64,000 nt of DNA, taken from Cupriavidus plantarum (GTDB taxonomy: Bacteria; Pseudomonadota; Gammaproteobacteria; Burkholderiales; Burkholderiaceae). Where the stretch lies: contig NZ_CAJPUX010000001.1 in the NCBI RefSeq assembly GCF_905397285.1, positions 868,001 to 932,000 of the forward strand, written 5' to 3'. Below, piece after piece: positions 8,521-18,184 of the stretch. How positions within the stretch are numbered: the stretch's first letter is position 1; each line of letters starts with the position of its first letter. Below the pieces are notes generated by a model. The model ran no database searches. It was not told the origin of the DNA and was given only the letters and a program-made list of their open reading frames with translations. A program made the translations under genes and the position numbers.

Positions 8521-10677
8521 ATGACCATGTTCAACAAGATCGTCAAGGAATTCCAGTGGGGCCAGCATACGGTCCGCATGGAAACTGGCGAAATCGCCCG
8601 CCAGGCTGGCGGCGCCGTGATCGTCGATGTGGAAGACACCGTGGTGCTGGCCACCGTGGTGGCCGCCAAGAGCCCGAAGCCGGGCCAGGACTTCTTCCCG
8701 CTGACCGTCGACTACATCGAAAAGACCTACGCGGCCGGCAAGATCCCCGGCGGCTTTTTCAAGCGTGAAGGCCGTCCGTCGGAAAACGAGACGCTGACCT
8801 CGCGCCTGATCGACCGTCCGCTGCGTCCGCTGTTCCCGGAAGGTTTCTACAACGACGTCCAGGTGGTGATCCACGTGGTGTCGATCAACCCCGAAGTGCC
8901 GGCCGACATCCCCGCGATGATCGGCGCCTCGGCCGCGCTGGCCGTGTCGGGCATTCCGTTCAACGGTCCCGTGGGCGCCGCGCGCGTGGGCTACAAGGAT
9001 GGCCAGTACCTGCTGAACCCGACCCGTTCGCAAATCGCCTCGTCGTCCCTCGACCTCGTGGTCGCCGGTACCGAGCGCGCCGTGCTGATGGTGGAATCGG
9101 AAGCGCAGCAGCTGTCGGAAGACGTGATGCTGGGCGCCGTGGTGTACGGTCACGAGCAGATGCAGATCGCGATCAACGCGATTCATGACCTCGTGCGCGA
9201 AGGCGGCAAGCCCGAGTGGGACTGGGCTCCGGCTCCGAAGAACGAAGCGCTCATCGCCAAGGTGAGCGAGATCGCGCTGCCGCTGATCCAGGAAGCCTAT
9301 CAGCTGCGCCAGAAGTCGGCGCGCAGCCAGAAGCTGAAGGAAGTGTTCGCCACGGTGGACGCCAAGCTGGCGGAAGCCGGCGTGGAAGCCGAGAAGGTGG
9401 AAGTCGGCAACATCCTGTTCGACCTCGAAGCGAAGATCGTCCGTGGCCAGATCCTGGCAGGCGAGCCGCGTATCGACGGCCGCGACACGCGCACTGTGCG
9501 CCCGATCGAAATCCGTTCGTCGGTGCTGCCGCGCGCCCACGGTTCCGCGCTGTTCACGCGCGGTGAGACGCAGGCGCTCGTGGTGGCCACGCTGGGCACC
9601 AAGAGCGACGAGCAGATCATCGACGCGCTGGCCGGCGAGTACCGCGACCGCTTCATGCTCCACTACAACATGCCTCCGTTCGCCACCGGCGAAACGGGTC
9701 GCGTGGGTAGCCCGAAGCGCCGCGAAATCGGTCACGGCCGCCTGGCCAAGCGCGCGCTGATTCCGGTGCTGCCTGCTGACGACGAGTTCGCCTACACGAT
9801 CCGCCTGGTGTCGGAGATCACCGAATCGAACGGTTCGTCGTCGATGGCTTCGGTCTGCGGCGGCTGCCTGGCGCTGATGGATGCCGGCGTTCCGGTGAAG
9901 GCGCACGTCGCTGGCGTCGCCATGGGCCTGATCCTCGAAGGCAACAAGTTTGCCGTGCTGACCGACATCCTCGGCGACGAAGATCACCTCGGCGACATGG
10001 ACTTCAAGGTGGCCGGTACGGACGCGGGCATCACCGCGCTGCAGATGGACATCAAGGTCCAGGGCATCACGAAGGAAATCATGCAGGTCGCGCTGGCCCA
10101 GGCCCGCGAAGGCCGCATGACCATCCTCGACGCGATGCAGGGCGCGATGGGCCATGCGCGCACCGAGCTGTCGGAGCACGCACCGCGCATGATCACGATG
10201 AAGATCCATCCGGACAAGATCCGCGAAGTGATCGGCAAGGGCGGCTCGACCATTCAGGCGCTGACCAAGGAAACCGGCACGACCATCGACATCCAGGAAG
10301 ACGGCACGATCACGATCGCCTCGACGTCGACCGACGGCATGGCCGAAGCCAAGCGCCGCATCGAGGGCATCACCGCGGAAGCCGAAGTGGGCAAGATCTA
10401 CGCCGGCACCGTGCTGAAGCTGCTGGATTTCGGCGCCATCGTGAACATCCTGCCGGGCAAGGACGGTCTGCTCCATATCTCGGAGATCGTCAACGAGCGC
10501 GTGAAGGACATCAAGGACTGGCTGAAGGAAGGCCAGCATGTTCGCGTGAAGCTGATCCAGGCTGACGAGAAGGGTCGTCTGCGTCTGTCGCTGAAGGCAG
10601 CACTGGCGGAAGAGGGCGGCAGCATCAGCCCGATCGTCCAGCAAGGCGACGCGCCCTCGGGCAACAATCAGCAGTAA
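8521..10677 (+). CDS. pnp: Polyribonucleotide nucleotidyltransferase (PNPase)
   Basis: Phosphorolytic 3'-5' exoribonuclease of the RNA degradosome. The 718-residue product has two RNase PH domains (about 1-215 and 315-540) joined by an alpha-helical domain, then a KH domain ([23 protein letters not shown], near 560-580) and an S1 domain ([21 protein letters not shown]... to ~690). The start at 8521 ([16 protein letters not shown]) is chosen over an upstream in-frame ATG at 8416 because it has a GAAGGAAC ribosome-binding site and matches the family N-terminus. The long structured leader suggests autoregulation. A strong terminator ends the unit. Confidence 0.98.
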   Translation: MTMFNKIVKEFQWGQHTVRMETGEIARQAGGAVIVDVEDTVVLATVVAAKSPKPGQDFFPLTVDYIEKTYAAGKIPGGFFKREGRPSENETLTSRLIDRPLRPLFPEGFYNDVQVVIHVVSINPEVPADIPAMIGASAALAVSGIPFNGPVGAARVGYKDGQYLLNPTRSQIASSSLDLVVAGTERAVLMVESEAQQLSEDVMLGAVVYGHEQMQIAINAIHDLVREGGKPEWDWAPAPKNEALIAKVSEIALPLIQEAYQLRQKSARSQKLKEVFATVDAKLAEAGVEAEKVEVGNILFDLEAKIVRGQILAGEPRIDGRDTRTVRPIEIRSSVLPRAHGSALFTRGETQALVVATLGTKSDEQIIDALAGEYRDRFMLHYNMPPFATGETGRVGSPKRREIGHGRLAKRALIPVLPADDEFAYTIRLVSEITESNGSSSMASVCGGCLALMDAGVPVKAHVAGVAMGLILEGNKFAVLTDILGDEDHLGDMDFKVAGTDAGITALQMDIKVQGITKEIMQVALAQAREGRMTILDAMQGAMGHARTELSEHAPRMITMKIHPDKIREVIGKGGSTIQALTKETGTTIDIQEDGTITIASTSTDGMAEAKRRIEGITAEAEVGKIYAGTVLKLLDFGAIVNILPGKDGLLHISEIVNERVKDIKDWLKEGQHVRVKLIQADEKGRLRLSLKAALAEEGGSISPIVQQGDAPSGNNQQ

Positions 10678-10698
10678 TCAGTAGCAGCAGGAATAAGA

Positions 10699-10728
10699 AG
10701 CGGCTGGCGATGTCCAGCCGCTTTTTTT
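10699..10728 (+). terminator. Intrinsic terminator after pnp
   Basis: AGCGGCTGG (10699-10707) and CCAGCCGCT (10714-10722) are perfect complements around a 6-nt loop, followed by a run of seven T. Confidence 0.92.
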
Positions 10729-10780
10729 GTTTACACTGCCGGACAACAAAACCGGACAGCACAAGCGAGAGGAGTCCCAG

Positions 10781-11785
10781 ATGAAAGCCATCGAGATCCG
10801 TGAATACGGCGCGCCCGACGTTCTTCAACTGACCGAGCGCCCCGACCCCGTGGCGAAGGCCGGCGAGATCCTGATCCGCGTGGCGGCCGCCGGTGTCAAC
10901 CGGCCCGACGTGTTCCAGCGCACTGGCAACTATCCCGTGCCGCCCGGCGCGTCCGATCTGCCCGGCCTCGAAGTGGCGGGTGTCATCGTCGGTGGCGACC
11001 TCTCGCACGCGGCGAATCGATTCGGGCTGAAGGTGGGCGATCGCGTTTGCGCGCTCGTGCAGGGCGGCGGTTACGCCGAGCTGTGCACGGCGCCGATCGA
11101 ACAATGCCTGCCCGTGCCCGAAGGCCTCAGCGACATCGAGGCGGCGGGTCTGCCCGAGACGTTCTTCACGGTGTGGAGCAACGTGTTCGATCGCGGCCTG
11201 CTCGGCAAGGGTCCGCGCGGCGCGCAGGAGACGCTGCTGATCCAGGGCGGCTCGAGCGGTATCGGCACGACCGCGATCCAGATCGCGAAGGCGATGGGTT
11301 TCAAGGTGTTCGTCACCGCGGGCAGCGACGACAAGTGCAAGGCGTGCGAGGCGCTGGGCGCCGATCGCGCGATCAACTACAAGACGCAGGACTTCGCGGC
11401 CGAGGTGAAGGCGCTGACCGAAGGCAAGGGCGTGGACGTGATCCTCGACATGGTCGCGGGTTCCTACCTCGCGCGCGAGCTGTCGTGCATCGCCGACGAT
11501 GGCCGTATCGTCATCATCGCGCTGCTCGGCGGCGCCAAGGCCGAGATTCCGCTGGGCGACGTGCTGCGTCGTCGCATCACGATCACCGGTTCCACGCTGC
11601 GCCCGCGTCCGCCCGCGTTCAAGGGCGCGATTGCCGACGCGCTCCAGAAGAACGTGTGGCCGCTGCTGGCGTCGGGCAAGATCAAGCCCGTGATCCACAA
11701 GGTGTTCCCCGCCGCGCAGGCTGCGGATGCGCACCGCCTCATGGAATCGAGCGAGCACGTGGGCAAGATCATGCTCACGTGGTAA
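10781..11785 (+). CDS. NAD(P)H quinone oxidoreductase, PIG3-type
   Basis: A 334-residue zinc-independent medium-chain dehydrogenase/reductase of the quinone oxidoreductase (QOR/PIG3) group. It has the GroES-like N-terminal domain (AAAGVNRPDVFQRTGNYPVPPG, near residues 32-52) and the Rossmann domain with the NADPH loop LIQGGSSGIGTTAIQIAK (~148-165). The zinc-ligand cysteines of alcohol dehydrogenases are absent. It probably reduces quinones or reactive carbonyls in the cytoplasm. The ATG at 10781 follows a GAGAGGAG ribosome-binding site; an upstream in-frame start lies inside the pnp terminator region. It is followed 51 bp later by tpiA. Confidence 0.9.
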   Translation: MKAIEIREYGAPDVLQLTERPDPVAKAGEILIRVAAAGVNRPDVFQRTGNYPVPPGASDLPGLEVAGVIVGGDLSHAANRFGLKVGDRVCALVQGGGYAELCTAPIEQCLPVPEGLSDIEAAGLPETFFTVWSNVFDRGLLGKGPRGAQETLLIQGGSSGIGTTAIQIAKAMGFKVFVTAGSDDKCKACEALGADRAINYKTQDFAAEVKALTEGKGVDVILDMVAGSYLARELSCIADDGRIVIIALLGGAKAEIPLGDVLRRRITITGSTLRPRPPAFKGAIADALQKNVWPLLASGKIKPVIHKVFPAAQAADAHRLMESSEHVGKIMLTW

Positions 11786-11836
11786 ATGGCCGGGTCGCGC
11801 GCTACAATAGCGGGTTTTTGATCGAGAGGGGACCCC

Positions 11837-12586
11837 GTGAGACAAAAGCTGGTCATCGGTAACTGGAAGATGCACGGCAGCCTCGCCGCCAACGCGGCAC
11901 TGCTGGACGGTATCAAGGCGGCACCGGCCCGGGCGCGTCTCGCGGTGTGCGCACCGTTCCCGTATCTGGCACAGTGCCAGGCCACGCTGGCCGGCACGGC
12001 GATCGGCTGGGGCGCCCAGGATGTGTCCGCGGAAGTGCGCGGCGCGTTCACCGGCGAAGTGGCCGCGCCGATGCTCGCGGAATTCGGCTGCGCCTACGTG
12101 CTCGTGGGCCACTCGGAGCGCCGGTCCTATCATGGCGAAACCGACGCGACCGTCGCGACGAAGGCGCTGCGCGCGCTGGAATCGGGGCTGACGCCGGTGG
12201 TTTGCGTGGGCGAAACGCTTGCGCAGCGCGAGGCAGGGGAGACGGAAGCCGTGGTGGGCCGTCAACTGGCCGCGGTGGTGGAGGCACTCTCTATCGATCA
12301 GCTCGGAAAGATCGTGCTGGCCTATGAGCCCGTCTGGGCCATCGGTACCGGCAAGACCGCGACGAGCGAGCAGGCGCAGGCCGTGCACGCGTATCTGCGC
12401 GGGCAGGTGGCGTCGGGGTCGGCGGCAGCGTCGGCTGACGTGGCCGCCCGCATGCCGATTCTGTACGGCGGCAGCGTGAAGCCCGATAATGCGGCCGAAC
12501 TGTTTTCGATGTCCGATATCGACGGAGGCCTGATTGGCGGCGCTTCGTTGAAGGCGGAAGATTTCTTGGCGATCGGCAACGCCTGA
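11837..12586 (+). CDS. tpiA: Triosephosphate isomerase
   Basis: Interconverts dihydroxyacetone phosphate and glyceraldehyde 3-phosphate. The 249-residue TIM barrel keeps all catalytic residues: N9 and K11 in GNWKMHG, H92 in VGHSERR, E164 in [11 protein letters not shown], and the phosphate loop GGSVKPDN near 211. The start is GTG at 11837 with a GAGAGGGG ribosome-binding site. A TACAAT hexamer at 11813-11818 could be a -10 box but has no clear -35. secG follows after 46 bp, the usual tpiA-secG order. Confidence 0.98.
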   Translation: MRQKLVIGNWKMHGSLAANAALLDGIKAAPARARLAVCAPFPYLAQCQATLAGTAIGWGAQDVSAEVRGAFTGEVAAPMLAEFGCAYVLVGHSERRSYHGETDATVATKALRALESGLTPVVCVGETLAQREAGETEAVVGRQLAAVVEALSIDQLGKIVLAYEPVWAIGTGKTATSEQAQAVHAYLRGQVASGSAAASADVAARMPILYGGSVKPDNAAELFSMSDIDGGLIGGASLKAEDFLAIGNA

Positions 12587-12632
12587 GTGCCGAACGCATG
12601 GATGGATCAGGCAAGCGAACGAATGTAATCAC

Positions 12633-13001
12633 ATGGCAATCTTCAAGACATTGTTAGTACTGGTGCAGGTCCTGTCGGCGCTCGGCGTGATCGGCCTGGT
12701 GCTGCTGCAGCATGGCAAGGGCGCGGACGTCGGTGCGGCGTTCGGCTCGGGCGCCTCGGGCAGTCTGTTCGGCGCCACGGGCTCCGCGAACTTCCTGTCG
12801 CGTACGACCGCGGTGCTGGCCTCGCTGTTCTTCGTCTGCACGCTGGGTCTGACGCTGCTTGGCAACTACAAGCCGCAGACCTCGCTGGGCGTGATGGGCG
12901 CGAGCCAGGCCCCGGCCGCGAGCGCGCCGGCAGCTTCCGCACCCGCTGCAGCCGCCTCGGATGCATCGTCCGTGCCCGCCGCACCTGCTGTTCCGAAATA
13001 A
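12633..13001 (+). CDS. secG: Preprotein translocase subunit SecG
   Basis: Small inner-membrane subunit of the SecYEG channel that assists SecA-driven export. The 122-residue protein has two transmembrane segments (about 5-25 and 55-74) separated by the conserved loop QHGKGADVGAAFGSGASGSL, which defines the family. The C-terminal tail from residue ~90 is a low-complexity Ala/Ser/Pro stretch. It is followed by tRNA-Leu and the nuo operon, a conserved order in betaproteobacteria. Confidence 0.96.
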   Translation: MAIFKTLLVLVQVLSALGVIGLVLLQHGKGADVGAAFGSGASGSLFGATGSANFLSRTTAVLASLFFVCTLGLTLLGNYKPQTSLGVMGASQAPAASAPAASAPAAAASDASSVPAAPAVPK

Positions 13002-13047
13002 TTGGCCTTGTCTAGCGATGATTCCTGATTAAATTTGCAGTTGTGCA

Positions 13048-13077
13048 TTGAACAAATCAGGAAACTTGAGTTAGAAT
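13048..13077 (+). promoter_or_regulatory. Promoter upstream of tRNA-Leu
   Basis: TTGAAC (13048-13053) and TAGAAT (13072-13077) are spaced by 18 bp, about 110 bp before the mature tRNA 5' end. Confidence 0.55.
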
Positions 13078-13190
13078 GCAAGGCTTGAAACGATTCCCCA
13101 GCGACGGGAACCAAGCGAGAGAAAAAACGCTCTTGCAAGGGAACCGGAGGGTGTAAAAACCCGGCGCCAGGCAATATTGTTTCTCCCCCA

Positions 13191-13275
13191 GCCGACGTGG
13201 TGAAATTGGTAGACACGCTATCTTGAGGGGGTAGTGGCGAAAGCTGTGCGAGTTCGAGTCTCGCCGTCGGCACCA
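13191..13275 (+). tRNA. tRNA-Leu (anticodon GAG)
   Basis: An 85-nt class II tRNA with a complete cloverleaf. The acceptor stem is GCCGACG/CGTCGGC with discriminator A and encoded CCA. The D-arm contains GGTAGAC, and the anticodon stem CTATC/GGTAG closes the loop TTGAGGG with GAG at 13225-13227. A variable arm (TGGCGAAAGCTGT) and the T-arm GCGAG-TTCGAGT-CTCGC follow. It reads CUC and CUU. Confidence 0.97.
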
Positions 13276-13312
13276 AACAACTTGATCGGAGTCCTCGAAG
13301 TGGAAGCAGGGC

Positions 13313-13384
13313 TCCGGGTACGTTAAAGAACGTTTTCTGGACAATCATTCTTCAGGAATGGTCTTCAAAAACGGAGTACCCGGA
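13313..13384. other. Nine-base inverted repeat between tRNA-Leu and nuoA
   Basis: TCCGGGTAC (13313-13321) and GTACCCGGA (13376-13384) are perfect complements enclosing 54 nt. No gene or T-run is associated. It may be an RNA structure in the nuo leader or a tRNA trailer-processing element; I cannot tell which. No other clear signal was seen between 13276 and 13518. Confidence 0.4.
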
Positions 13385-13518
13385 CCGATAATCCACGGAG
13401 GGCTCCGGCAGTCCGCAAGGCGGCGCCGTAATCTCGACGGAATGGCGCTTGGGGTGGGCAACAGGACGCCGCTTCAGCTGGTGCTGTTGACAACATTCCA
13501 GATAAGGCTGGCCGTACC

Positions 13519-13878
13519 TTGACTCTCGAAGCCTACTTCCCCGTCCTCATCTTCATCCTCTTTGGCGTCGTGCTCGGTTTGGCACTGATGTCCATCGGTC
13601 GGATACTCGGTCCCAACAAGCCTGATCCCGCGAAGCTGTCGCCATACGAGTGCGGCTTCGAAGCATTCGAGGATGCGCGCATGAAGTTCGACGTGCGCTA
13701 CTACCTCATCGCCATCCTGTTCATCCTGTTCGATCTCGAAACGGCTTTCCTGTTTCCGTGGGGCGTTGCCCTCAAGGACATCGGCTGGCCCGGGTTCTTC
13801 GCGATGGGCGTGTTTCTGCTGGAATTCATCGTGGGCTTCGTCTACATCTGGAAAAAGGGCGCGCTCGATTGGGAGTGA
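13519..13878 (+). CDS. nuoA: NADH-quinone oxidoreductase subunit A
   Basis: First gene of a complete 14-gene complex I operon. The 119-residue membrane subunit has three transmembrane helices (about 8-28, 62-84, 90-112) and the conserved loop between the first two ([24 protein letters not shown], near 37-60). The start appears to be TTG at 13519; no ATG or GTG in the frame upstream gives a plausible N-terminus, and the encoded LEAYFPV matches the family start. A weak start may keep expression in balance with the rest of the operon. Confidence 0.94.
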   Translation: MTLEAYFPVLIFILFGVVLGLALMSIGRILGPNKPDPAKLSPYECGFEAFEDARMKFDVRYYLIAILFILFDLETAFLFPWGVALKDIGWPGFFAMGVFLLEFIVGFVYIWKKGALDWE

Positions 13879-13884
13879 TGTGAA

Positions 13885-14367
13885 ATGGCAATCGAAGGCG
13901 TTCTCAACGAAGGCTTTGTCACGACGACCGCTGACAAGCTGATCAACTGGACCCGCACGGGCTCGCTGTGGCCGATGACGTTTGGCCTGGCCTGCTGTGC
14001 CGTGGAAATGATGCATGCCGGCGCCGCGCGCTATGACCTCGACCGCTTCGGCGTGGTCTTCCGCCCGTCGCCCCGACAATCGGACGTGATGATCGTCGCC
14101 GGCACGCTGTGCAACAAGATGGCGCCCGCGCTGCGCAAGGTCTACGACCAGATGGCCGAGCCGCGCTGGGTGATCTCGATGGGCTCGTGCGCCAATGGCG
14201 GCGGCTACTACCACTACTCGTATTCGGTGGTGCGTGGTTGCGACCGCATCGTGCCGGTCGATATCTACGTTCCGGGCTGCCCGCCGACGGCGGAAGCGCT
14301 GATCTACGGCGTGATCCAGCTCCAGAACAAGATTCGCCGCACCAACACCATCGCGCGCAAGGGCTGA
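13885..14367 (+). CDS. nuoB: NADH-quinone oxidoreductase subunit B
   Basis: Peripheral-arm subunit that carries iron-sulfur cluster N2, the last electron carrier before ubiquinone. In the 160-residue product the N2 ligands are present as the adjacent C37-C38 pair (LACCAVEMM), C102 (GSCANGGG) and C132 (VPGCPPTAE). It starts 6 bp after nuoA and ends one base before the nuoC start. Confidence 0.98.
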   Translation: MAIEGVLNEGFVTTTADKLINWTRTGSLWPMTFGLACCAVEMMHAGAARYDLDRFGVVFRPSPRQSDVMIVAGTLCNKMAPALRKVYDQMAEPRWVISMGSCANGGGYYHYSYSVVRGCDRIVPVDIYVPGCPPTAEALIYGVIQLQNKIRRTNTIARKG

Positions 14368-14368
14368 T

Positions 14369-14968
14369 ATGGCGACGCTCGACACTCTGAAGGCCGCGCT
14401 CGAGAAAGTTCTCGGCAAGCGTGTGCAATCGCTGACCGAAACGCTCGGCGAACTGACGCTGATCGTGAAGGCCGCGGACTACCTCGAAGTCGCGCAGCTG
14501 CTGCGCGACGATCCGTCGCTGCGTTTCGAACAGCTGATCGATCTCTGTGGCGTGGATTATTCCGACTACGCGGAAGGGACGTGGGACGGCCCGCGTTTTG
14601 CCGCCGTCTCGCACCTGCTGTCCGTGACGCACAACTGGCGTCTGCGCGTGCGCGTGTTCGCGCAGGACGACGACCTGCCCGTGCTGCCGTCGGTGATCGA
14701 CGTGTGGAACTCGGTGAACTGGTTCGAGCGCGAAGCGTTCGACTTCTACGGCATCGTGTTCGAAGGGCATCCGGACCTGCGTCGCCTGCTGACCGACTAC
14801 GGTTTCGTCGGCCACCCGTTCCGCAAGGATTTCCCGGTTTCCGGTTATGTCGAGATGCGCTACGACCCGGAACAGAAGCGGGTCATCTATCAGCCGGTGA
14901 CGATCGAACCGCGCGAAATCACGCCGCGCGTGATTCGCGAGGAAAACTACGGCGGCACGCAGCACTAA
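14369..14968 (+). CDS. nuoC: NADH-quinone oxidoreductase subunit C
   Basis: Peripheral-arm 30-kDa subunit of complex I, 199 residues, separate from NuoD (not the fused NuoCD of E. coli). The family signature [20 protein letters not shown] lies at about 112-131, followed by [23 protein letters not shown]. It follows nuoB with a single base between stop and start. Confidence 0.98.
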   Translation: MATLDTLKAALEKVLGKRVQSLTETLGELTLIVKAADYLEVAQLLRDDPSLRFEQLIDLCGVDYSDYAEGTWDGPRFAAVSHLLSVTHNWRLRVRVFAQDDDLPVLPSVIDVWNSVNWFEREAFDFYGIVFEGHPDLRRLLTDYGFVGHPFRKDFPVSGYVEMRYDPEQKRVIYQPVTIEPREITPRVIREENYGGTQH

Positions 14969-14976
14969 ATCGCGCC

Positions 14977-16230
14977 ATGGCAGATATCAAGAACTACACC
15001 CTGAACTTCGGTCCCCAACACCCTGCAGCGCACGGCGTGCTGCGTCTGGTGCTTGAGCTGGACGGCGAAGTGATCCAGCGCGCCGACCCCCATATCGGCC
15101 TGCTGCACCGTGCCACCGAGAAGCTGGCCGAACAGAAGACCTGGATTCAGAGCGTGCCGTACATGGATCGTCTCGACTACGTGTCGATGATGGTCAACGA
15201 GCATGCCTACGTGATGGCGATCGAGCGGATGCTCGGCATCGAAGTGCCGGTCCGCGCGCAGTACATCCGCGTGATGTTCGACGAAATCACCCGTCTGCTG
15301 AACCACCTGATGTGGATCGGCGCCCACGCGCTGGACGTGGGGGCGATGGCGGTGTTCCTCTATGCGTTCCGTGAGCGCGAGGACATGTTCGACATGTATG
15401 AGGCGGTGTCGGGCGCGCGCATGCACGCGGCCTACTACCGTCCGGGCGGCGTCTACCGCGACCTGCCGGACACGATGCCGCAATATCGGGCATCGAAGAT
15501 CCACAACGAGCGCGCCATCAAGGCGATGAACGAAGCGCGTTCGGGCTCGCTGCTGGACTTCATCGAGGACTTCACGAATCGTTTCCCGACCTACGTCGAT
15601 GAATACGAGACGCTGCTGACCGATAACCGTATCTGGAAGCAGCGCCTGGTGGACGTGGGCGTCGTGAGCCCGGAGCGCGCGCTGCAGATGGGCTTCACCG
15701 GTCCGATGCTGCGCGGTTCGGGCATCGAGTGGGATCTGCGCAAGAAGCAGCCTTACGAGGTGTACGACAAGATCGACTTCGACGTGCCGGTCGGCGTCGG
15801 CGGCGACTGCTACGCGCGCTATCTGGTGCGCGTGGAAGAAATGCGCCAGTCGAACCGCATCATCAAGCAGTGCGTGGACTGGCTGCGCCGCAACCCGGGC
15901 CCGGTGATCACCGAGAACCACAAGGTGGCACCGCCGTCGCGCGTGGACATGAAGTCCAACATGGAAGAGCTGATCCACCATTTCAAGCTCTTCACCGAAG
16001 GGATCCACGTGCCGCCGGGCGAAGCCTATGCAGCGGTGGAACATCCGAAGGGCGAGTTTGGTATCTATGCGATCTCGGACGGCGCGAACAAGCCGTACCG
16101 CCTGAAGATCCGCGCGCCCGGTTTTGCTCACCTCGCGGCCCTCGACGAAATGGCCAAGGGGCACATGATTGCGGACGCGGTCACGATCATCGGCACGCAG
16201 GACATCGTGTTCGGCGAGATCGACCGCTAA
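14977..16230 (+). CDS. nuoD: NADH-quinone oxidoreductase subunit D
   Basis: The 49-kDa subunit that forms the quinone-binding pocket with NuoB. The 417-residue product contains [15 protein letters not shown] (residues 9-23), with the conserved quinone-site His in GPQHPAAHG, and the C-terminal segment [23 protein letters not shown]. The start at 14977 ([14 protein letters not shown]) is 8 bp after nuoC and matches the family; an open extension of the same frame back into nuoC is not the gene. A 129-bp spacer with two hairpins follows before nuoE. Confidence 0.98.
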   Translation: MADIKNYTLNFGPQHPAAHGVLRLVLELDGEVIQRADPHIGLLHRATEKLAEQKTWIQSVPYMDRLDYVSMMVNEHAYVMAIERMLGIEVPVRAQYIRVMFDEITRLLNHLMWIGAHALDVGAMAVFLYAFREREDMFDMYEAVSGARMHAAYYRPGGVYRDLPDTMPQYRASKIHNERAIKAMNEARSGSLLDFIEDFTNRFPTYVDEYETLLTDNRIWKQRLVDVGVVSPERALQMGFTGPMLRGSGIEWDLRKKQPYEVYDKIDFDVPVGVGGDCYARYLVRVEEMRQSNRIIKQCVDWLRRNPGPVITENHKVAPPSRVDMKSNMEELIHHFKLFTEGIHVPPGEAYAAVEHPKGEFGIYAISDGANKPYRLKIRAPGFAHLAALDEMAKGHMIADAVTIIGTQDIVFGEIDR

Positions 16231-16244
16231 AGATTTGGGCCGTT

Positions 16245-16264
16245 GCCCGGACGACGATCCGGGC
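16245..16264. other. Hairpin in the nuoD-nuoE spacer (first)
   Basis: GCCCGGA (16245-16251) and TCCGGGC (16258-16264) are perfect complements around the 6-nt loop CGACGA. No T-run follows. Confidence 0.5.
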
Positions 16265-16319
16265 GTGACGGCGGCCAACTGGCGGAACAAGGCAGCGACG
16301 GCTGCAAACCAGCGGACGT

Positions 16320-16341
16320 GCCGCGTGGATTGGCACGCGGC
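16320..16341. other. Hairpin in the nuoD-nuoE spacer (second)
   Basis: GCCGCGTG (16320-16327) and CACGCGGC (16334-16341) are perfect complements around a 6-nt loop, 18 bases before the nuoE ATG. No T-run follows. It may influence nuoE translation or mRNA processing. Confidence 0.5.
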
Positions 16342-16359
16342 GTTCGCCGTTTCACTGCA

Positions 16360-16866
16360 ATGACCATGCTATCAGCAGAAGCTCTCAAGGAAATCGATCG
16401 CGCGATCGCGAAGTATCCGGCCGACCAGAAACAGTCGGCCGTGATGGCGGCACTCGCCGTTGCACAGGGCGAGGTGGGTTGGGTTTCCCCCGAAGTCATG
16501 CAGTTCGTCGCGAGCTACCTCGAGATGCCGCCCGTGTGGGTGGAAGAGGTGGCGACGTTCTACAACATGTACGACACCAAGCCGGTGGGCAAGTACAAGC
16601 TGACGGTCTGCACCAACCTGCCGTGCGCGCTTTCGGGCGGCGAACGCGCGGGCGACTACCTGAAGCAGAAGCTTGGCATCGACTACAACGAAACCACCGC
16701 GGACGGCTGCTTCACGCTGAAGGAAGGCGAGTGCATGGGCGCCTGCGGCGACGCACCGGTGGCCATCGTCAACAACACCCGCATGTGCAGCTTCATGAGC
16801 AACGACAAGCTCGACGCACTGATCGAGGAACTGCGTGCCGAGGCCGCAGCCAAGGGGGGCAAGTAA
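16360..16866 (+). CDS. nuoE: NADH-quinone oxidoreductase subunit E
   Basis: The 24-kDa thioredoxin-like subunit of the NADH dehydrogenase module, holding cluster N1a. The 168-residue product has the four cysteine ligands in the pairs CTNLPC (near residue 83) and CMGAC (near residue 125). The start is ATG 16360 ([13 protein letters not shown]) or the second ATG at 16366; neither has a strong ribosome-binding site, and a hairpin at 16320-16341 lies just upstream. The reading frame is open back to 16243 but the extra sequence has no family similarity. Confidence 0.95.
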   Translation: MTMLSAEALKEIDRAIAKYPADQKQSAVMAALAVAQGEVGWVSPEVMQFVASYLEMPPVWVEEVATFYNMYDTKPVGKYKLTVCTNLPCALSGGERAGDYLKQKLGIDYNETTADGCFTLKEGECMGACGDAPVAIVNNTRMCSFMSNDKLDALIEELRAEAAAKGGK

Positions 16867-16867
16867 C

Positions 16868-18172
16868 ATGACCTGTCTGCACGACCGTCATATCAAGCCG
16901 CTGATCCTGGCTGGCCTGGACGGCAAGAACTGGCACCTCGAGGACTACGTCAAGCGTGGCGGCTACAAGCAGCTGCGCCGCATCCTGACCGAGAAGATCG
17001 CACCCGAGCAGGTGATCGCCGACGTGAAGGCGTCGGGTCTGCGCGGCCGTGGCGGCGCGGGCTTCCCGACCGGCCTGAAGTGGAGCTTCATGCCGCGTCA
17101 GTTCCCGGGTCAGAAGTACCTGGTCTGCAATACCGATGAGGGCGAGCCCGGTACGTTCAAGGATCGCGACATCATCCGCTACAACCCGCACGCGCTCATC
17201 GAAGGCATGGCCATCGGTGCGTACGCGATGGGCATCACCGTGGGCTACAACTACATCCACGGCGAGATCTGGAACGAGTACAAGATCTTCGAGGAAGCGC
17301 TCGAGGAAGCGCGCGCCGCCGGTTTCCTCGGCGACGACATCCTCGGCTCGGGCTTCAACTTCCAGCTGCATGCGCACCATGGCTATGGCGCGTACATCTG
17401 CGGCGAAGAGACCGCGCTGCTGGAGTCGCTCGAAGGCAAGAAGGGCCAGCCGCGCTTCAAGCCGCCTTTCCCGGCGAGCTTCGGCCTGTATGGCAAGCCG
17501 ACGACGATCAACAACACCGAGACGTTCGCGGCGGTGCCGTTCCTGCTCGAGATCGGTCCGGAGAATTACCTGAAGATGGGCAAGCCGAACAACGGCGGCT
17601 CCAAGATCTTCTCGATCTCCGGCGACATCGAGCGCCCGGGCAACTACGAGATTCCGCTGGGCACGCCGTTCGCGACGCTGCTCGAGCTCGCCGGCGGCAT
17701 GCGCGGCGGCAAGCGCATCAAGGCCGTGATTCCGGGCGGCTCGTCGGCGCCGGTGGTGCCGGGCGACATGATGATGGCGACGGACATGGACTACGACTCG
17801 ATCGCCAAGGCCGGCTCGATGCTGGGCTCGGGCGCCGTGATCGTCATGGACGAGACGCGCTGCATGGTGCGTTCGCTGCTGCGTCTGTCGTATTTCTACT
17901 TTGAGGAATCGTGCGGCCAGTGCACGCCGTGCCGTGAAGGCACCGGCTGGCTCTATCGCATGGTCAATCGTATTGAACACGGAGAAGGCCGCCAGGAAGA
18001 CCTGGACCTGCTCAACAACGTTGCCGAAAACATCATGGGCCGCACGATTTGCGCGCTCGGCGATGCGGCGGCGATGCCGGTGCGCGGCATGCTCAAGCAC
18101 TACTGGAAAGAGTTCGAATATCACGTCGAACACAAGCAGTGCATGGTCCCGGCCCACCCGGCCCACTCCTAA
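16868..18172 (+). CDS. nuoF: NADH-quinone oxidoreductase subunit F
   Basis: The 51-kDa subunit that oxidises NADH. The 434-residue product has the FMN/NADH-binding glycine loop [16 protein letters not shown] (near residues 59-74), the second nucleotide motif [14 protein letters not shown], and the N3 4Fe-4S cluster ligands in [15 protein letters not shown] (C-x2-C-x2-C near 350) with a fourth Cys further on ([12 protein letters not shown]). The ATG at 16868 is one base after the nuoE stop. Confidence 0.98.
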   Translation: MTCLHDRHIKPLILAGLDGKNWHLEDYVKRGGYKQLRRILTEKIAPEQVIADVKASGLRGRGGAGFPTGLKWSFMPRQFPGQKYLVCNTDEGEPGTFKDRDIIRYNPHALIEGMAIGAYAMGITVGYNYIHGEIWNEYKIFEEALEEARAAGFLGDDILGSGFNFQLHAHHGYGAYICGEETALLESLEGKKGQPRFKPPFPASFGLYGKPTTINNTETFAAVPFLLEIGPENYLKMGKPNNGGSKIFSISGDIERPGNYEIPLGTPFATLLELAGGMRGGKRIKAVIPGGSSAPVVPGDMMMATDMDYDSIAKAGSMLGSGAVIVMDETRCMVRSLLRLSYFYFEESCGQCTPCREGTGWLYRMVNRIEHGEGRQEDLDLLNNVAENIMGRTICALGDAAAMPVRGMLKHYWKEFEYHVEHKQCMVPAHPAHS

Positions 18173-18184
18173 GCGTGGCAGAAC

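Noticed and set aside
14581..14976. N-terminal extension of NuoD into nuoC
   Set aside because: It is the +1/+2 shadow of nuoC; the family start [14 protein letters not shown] is at 14977.
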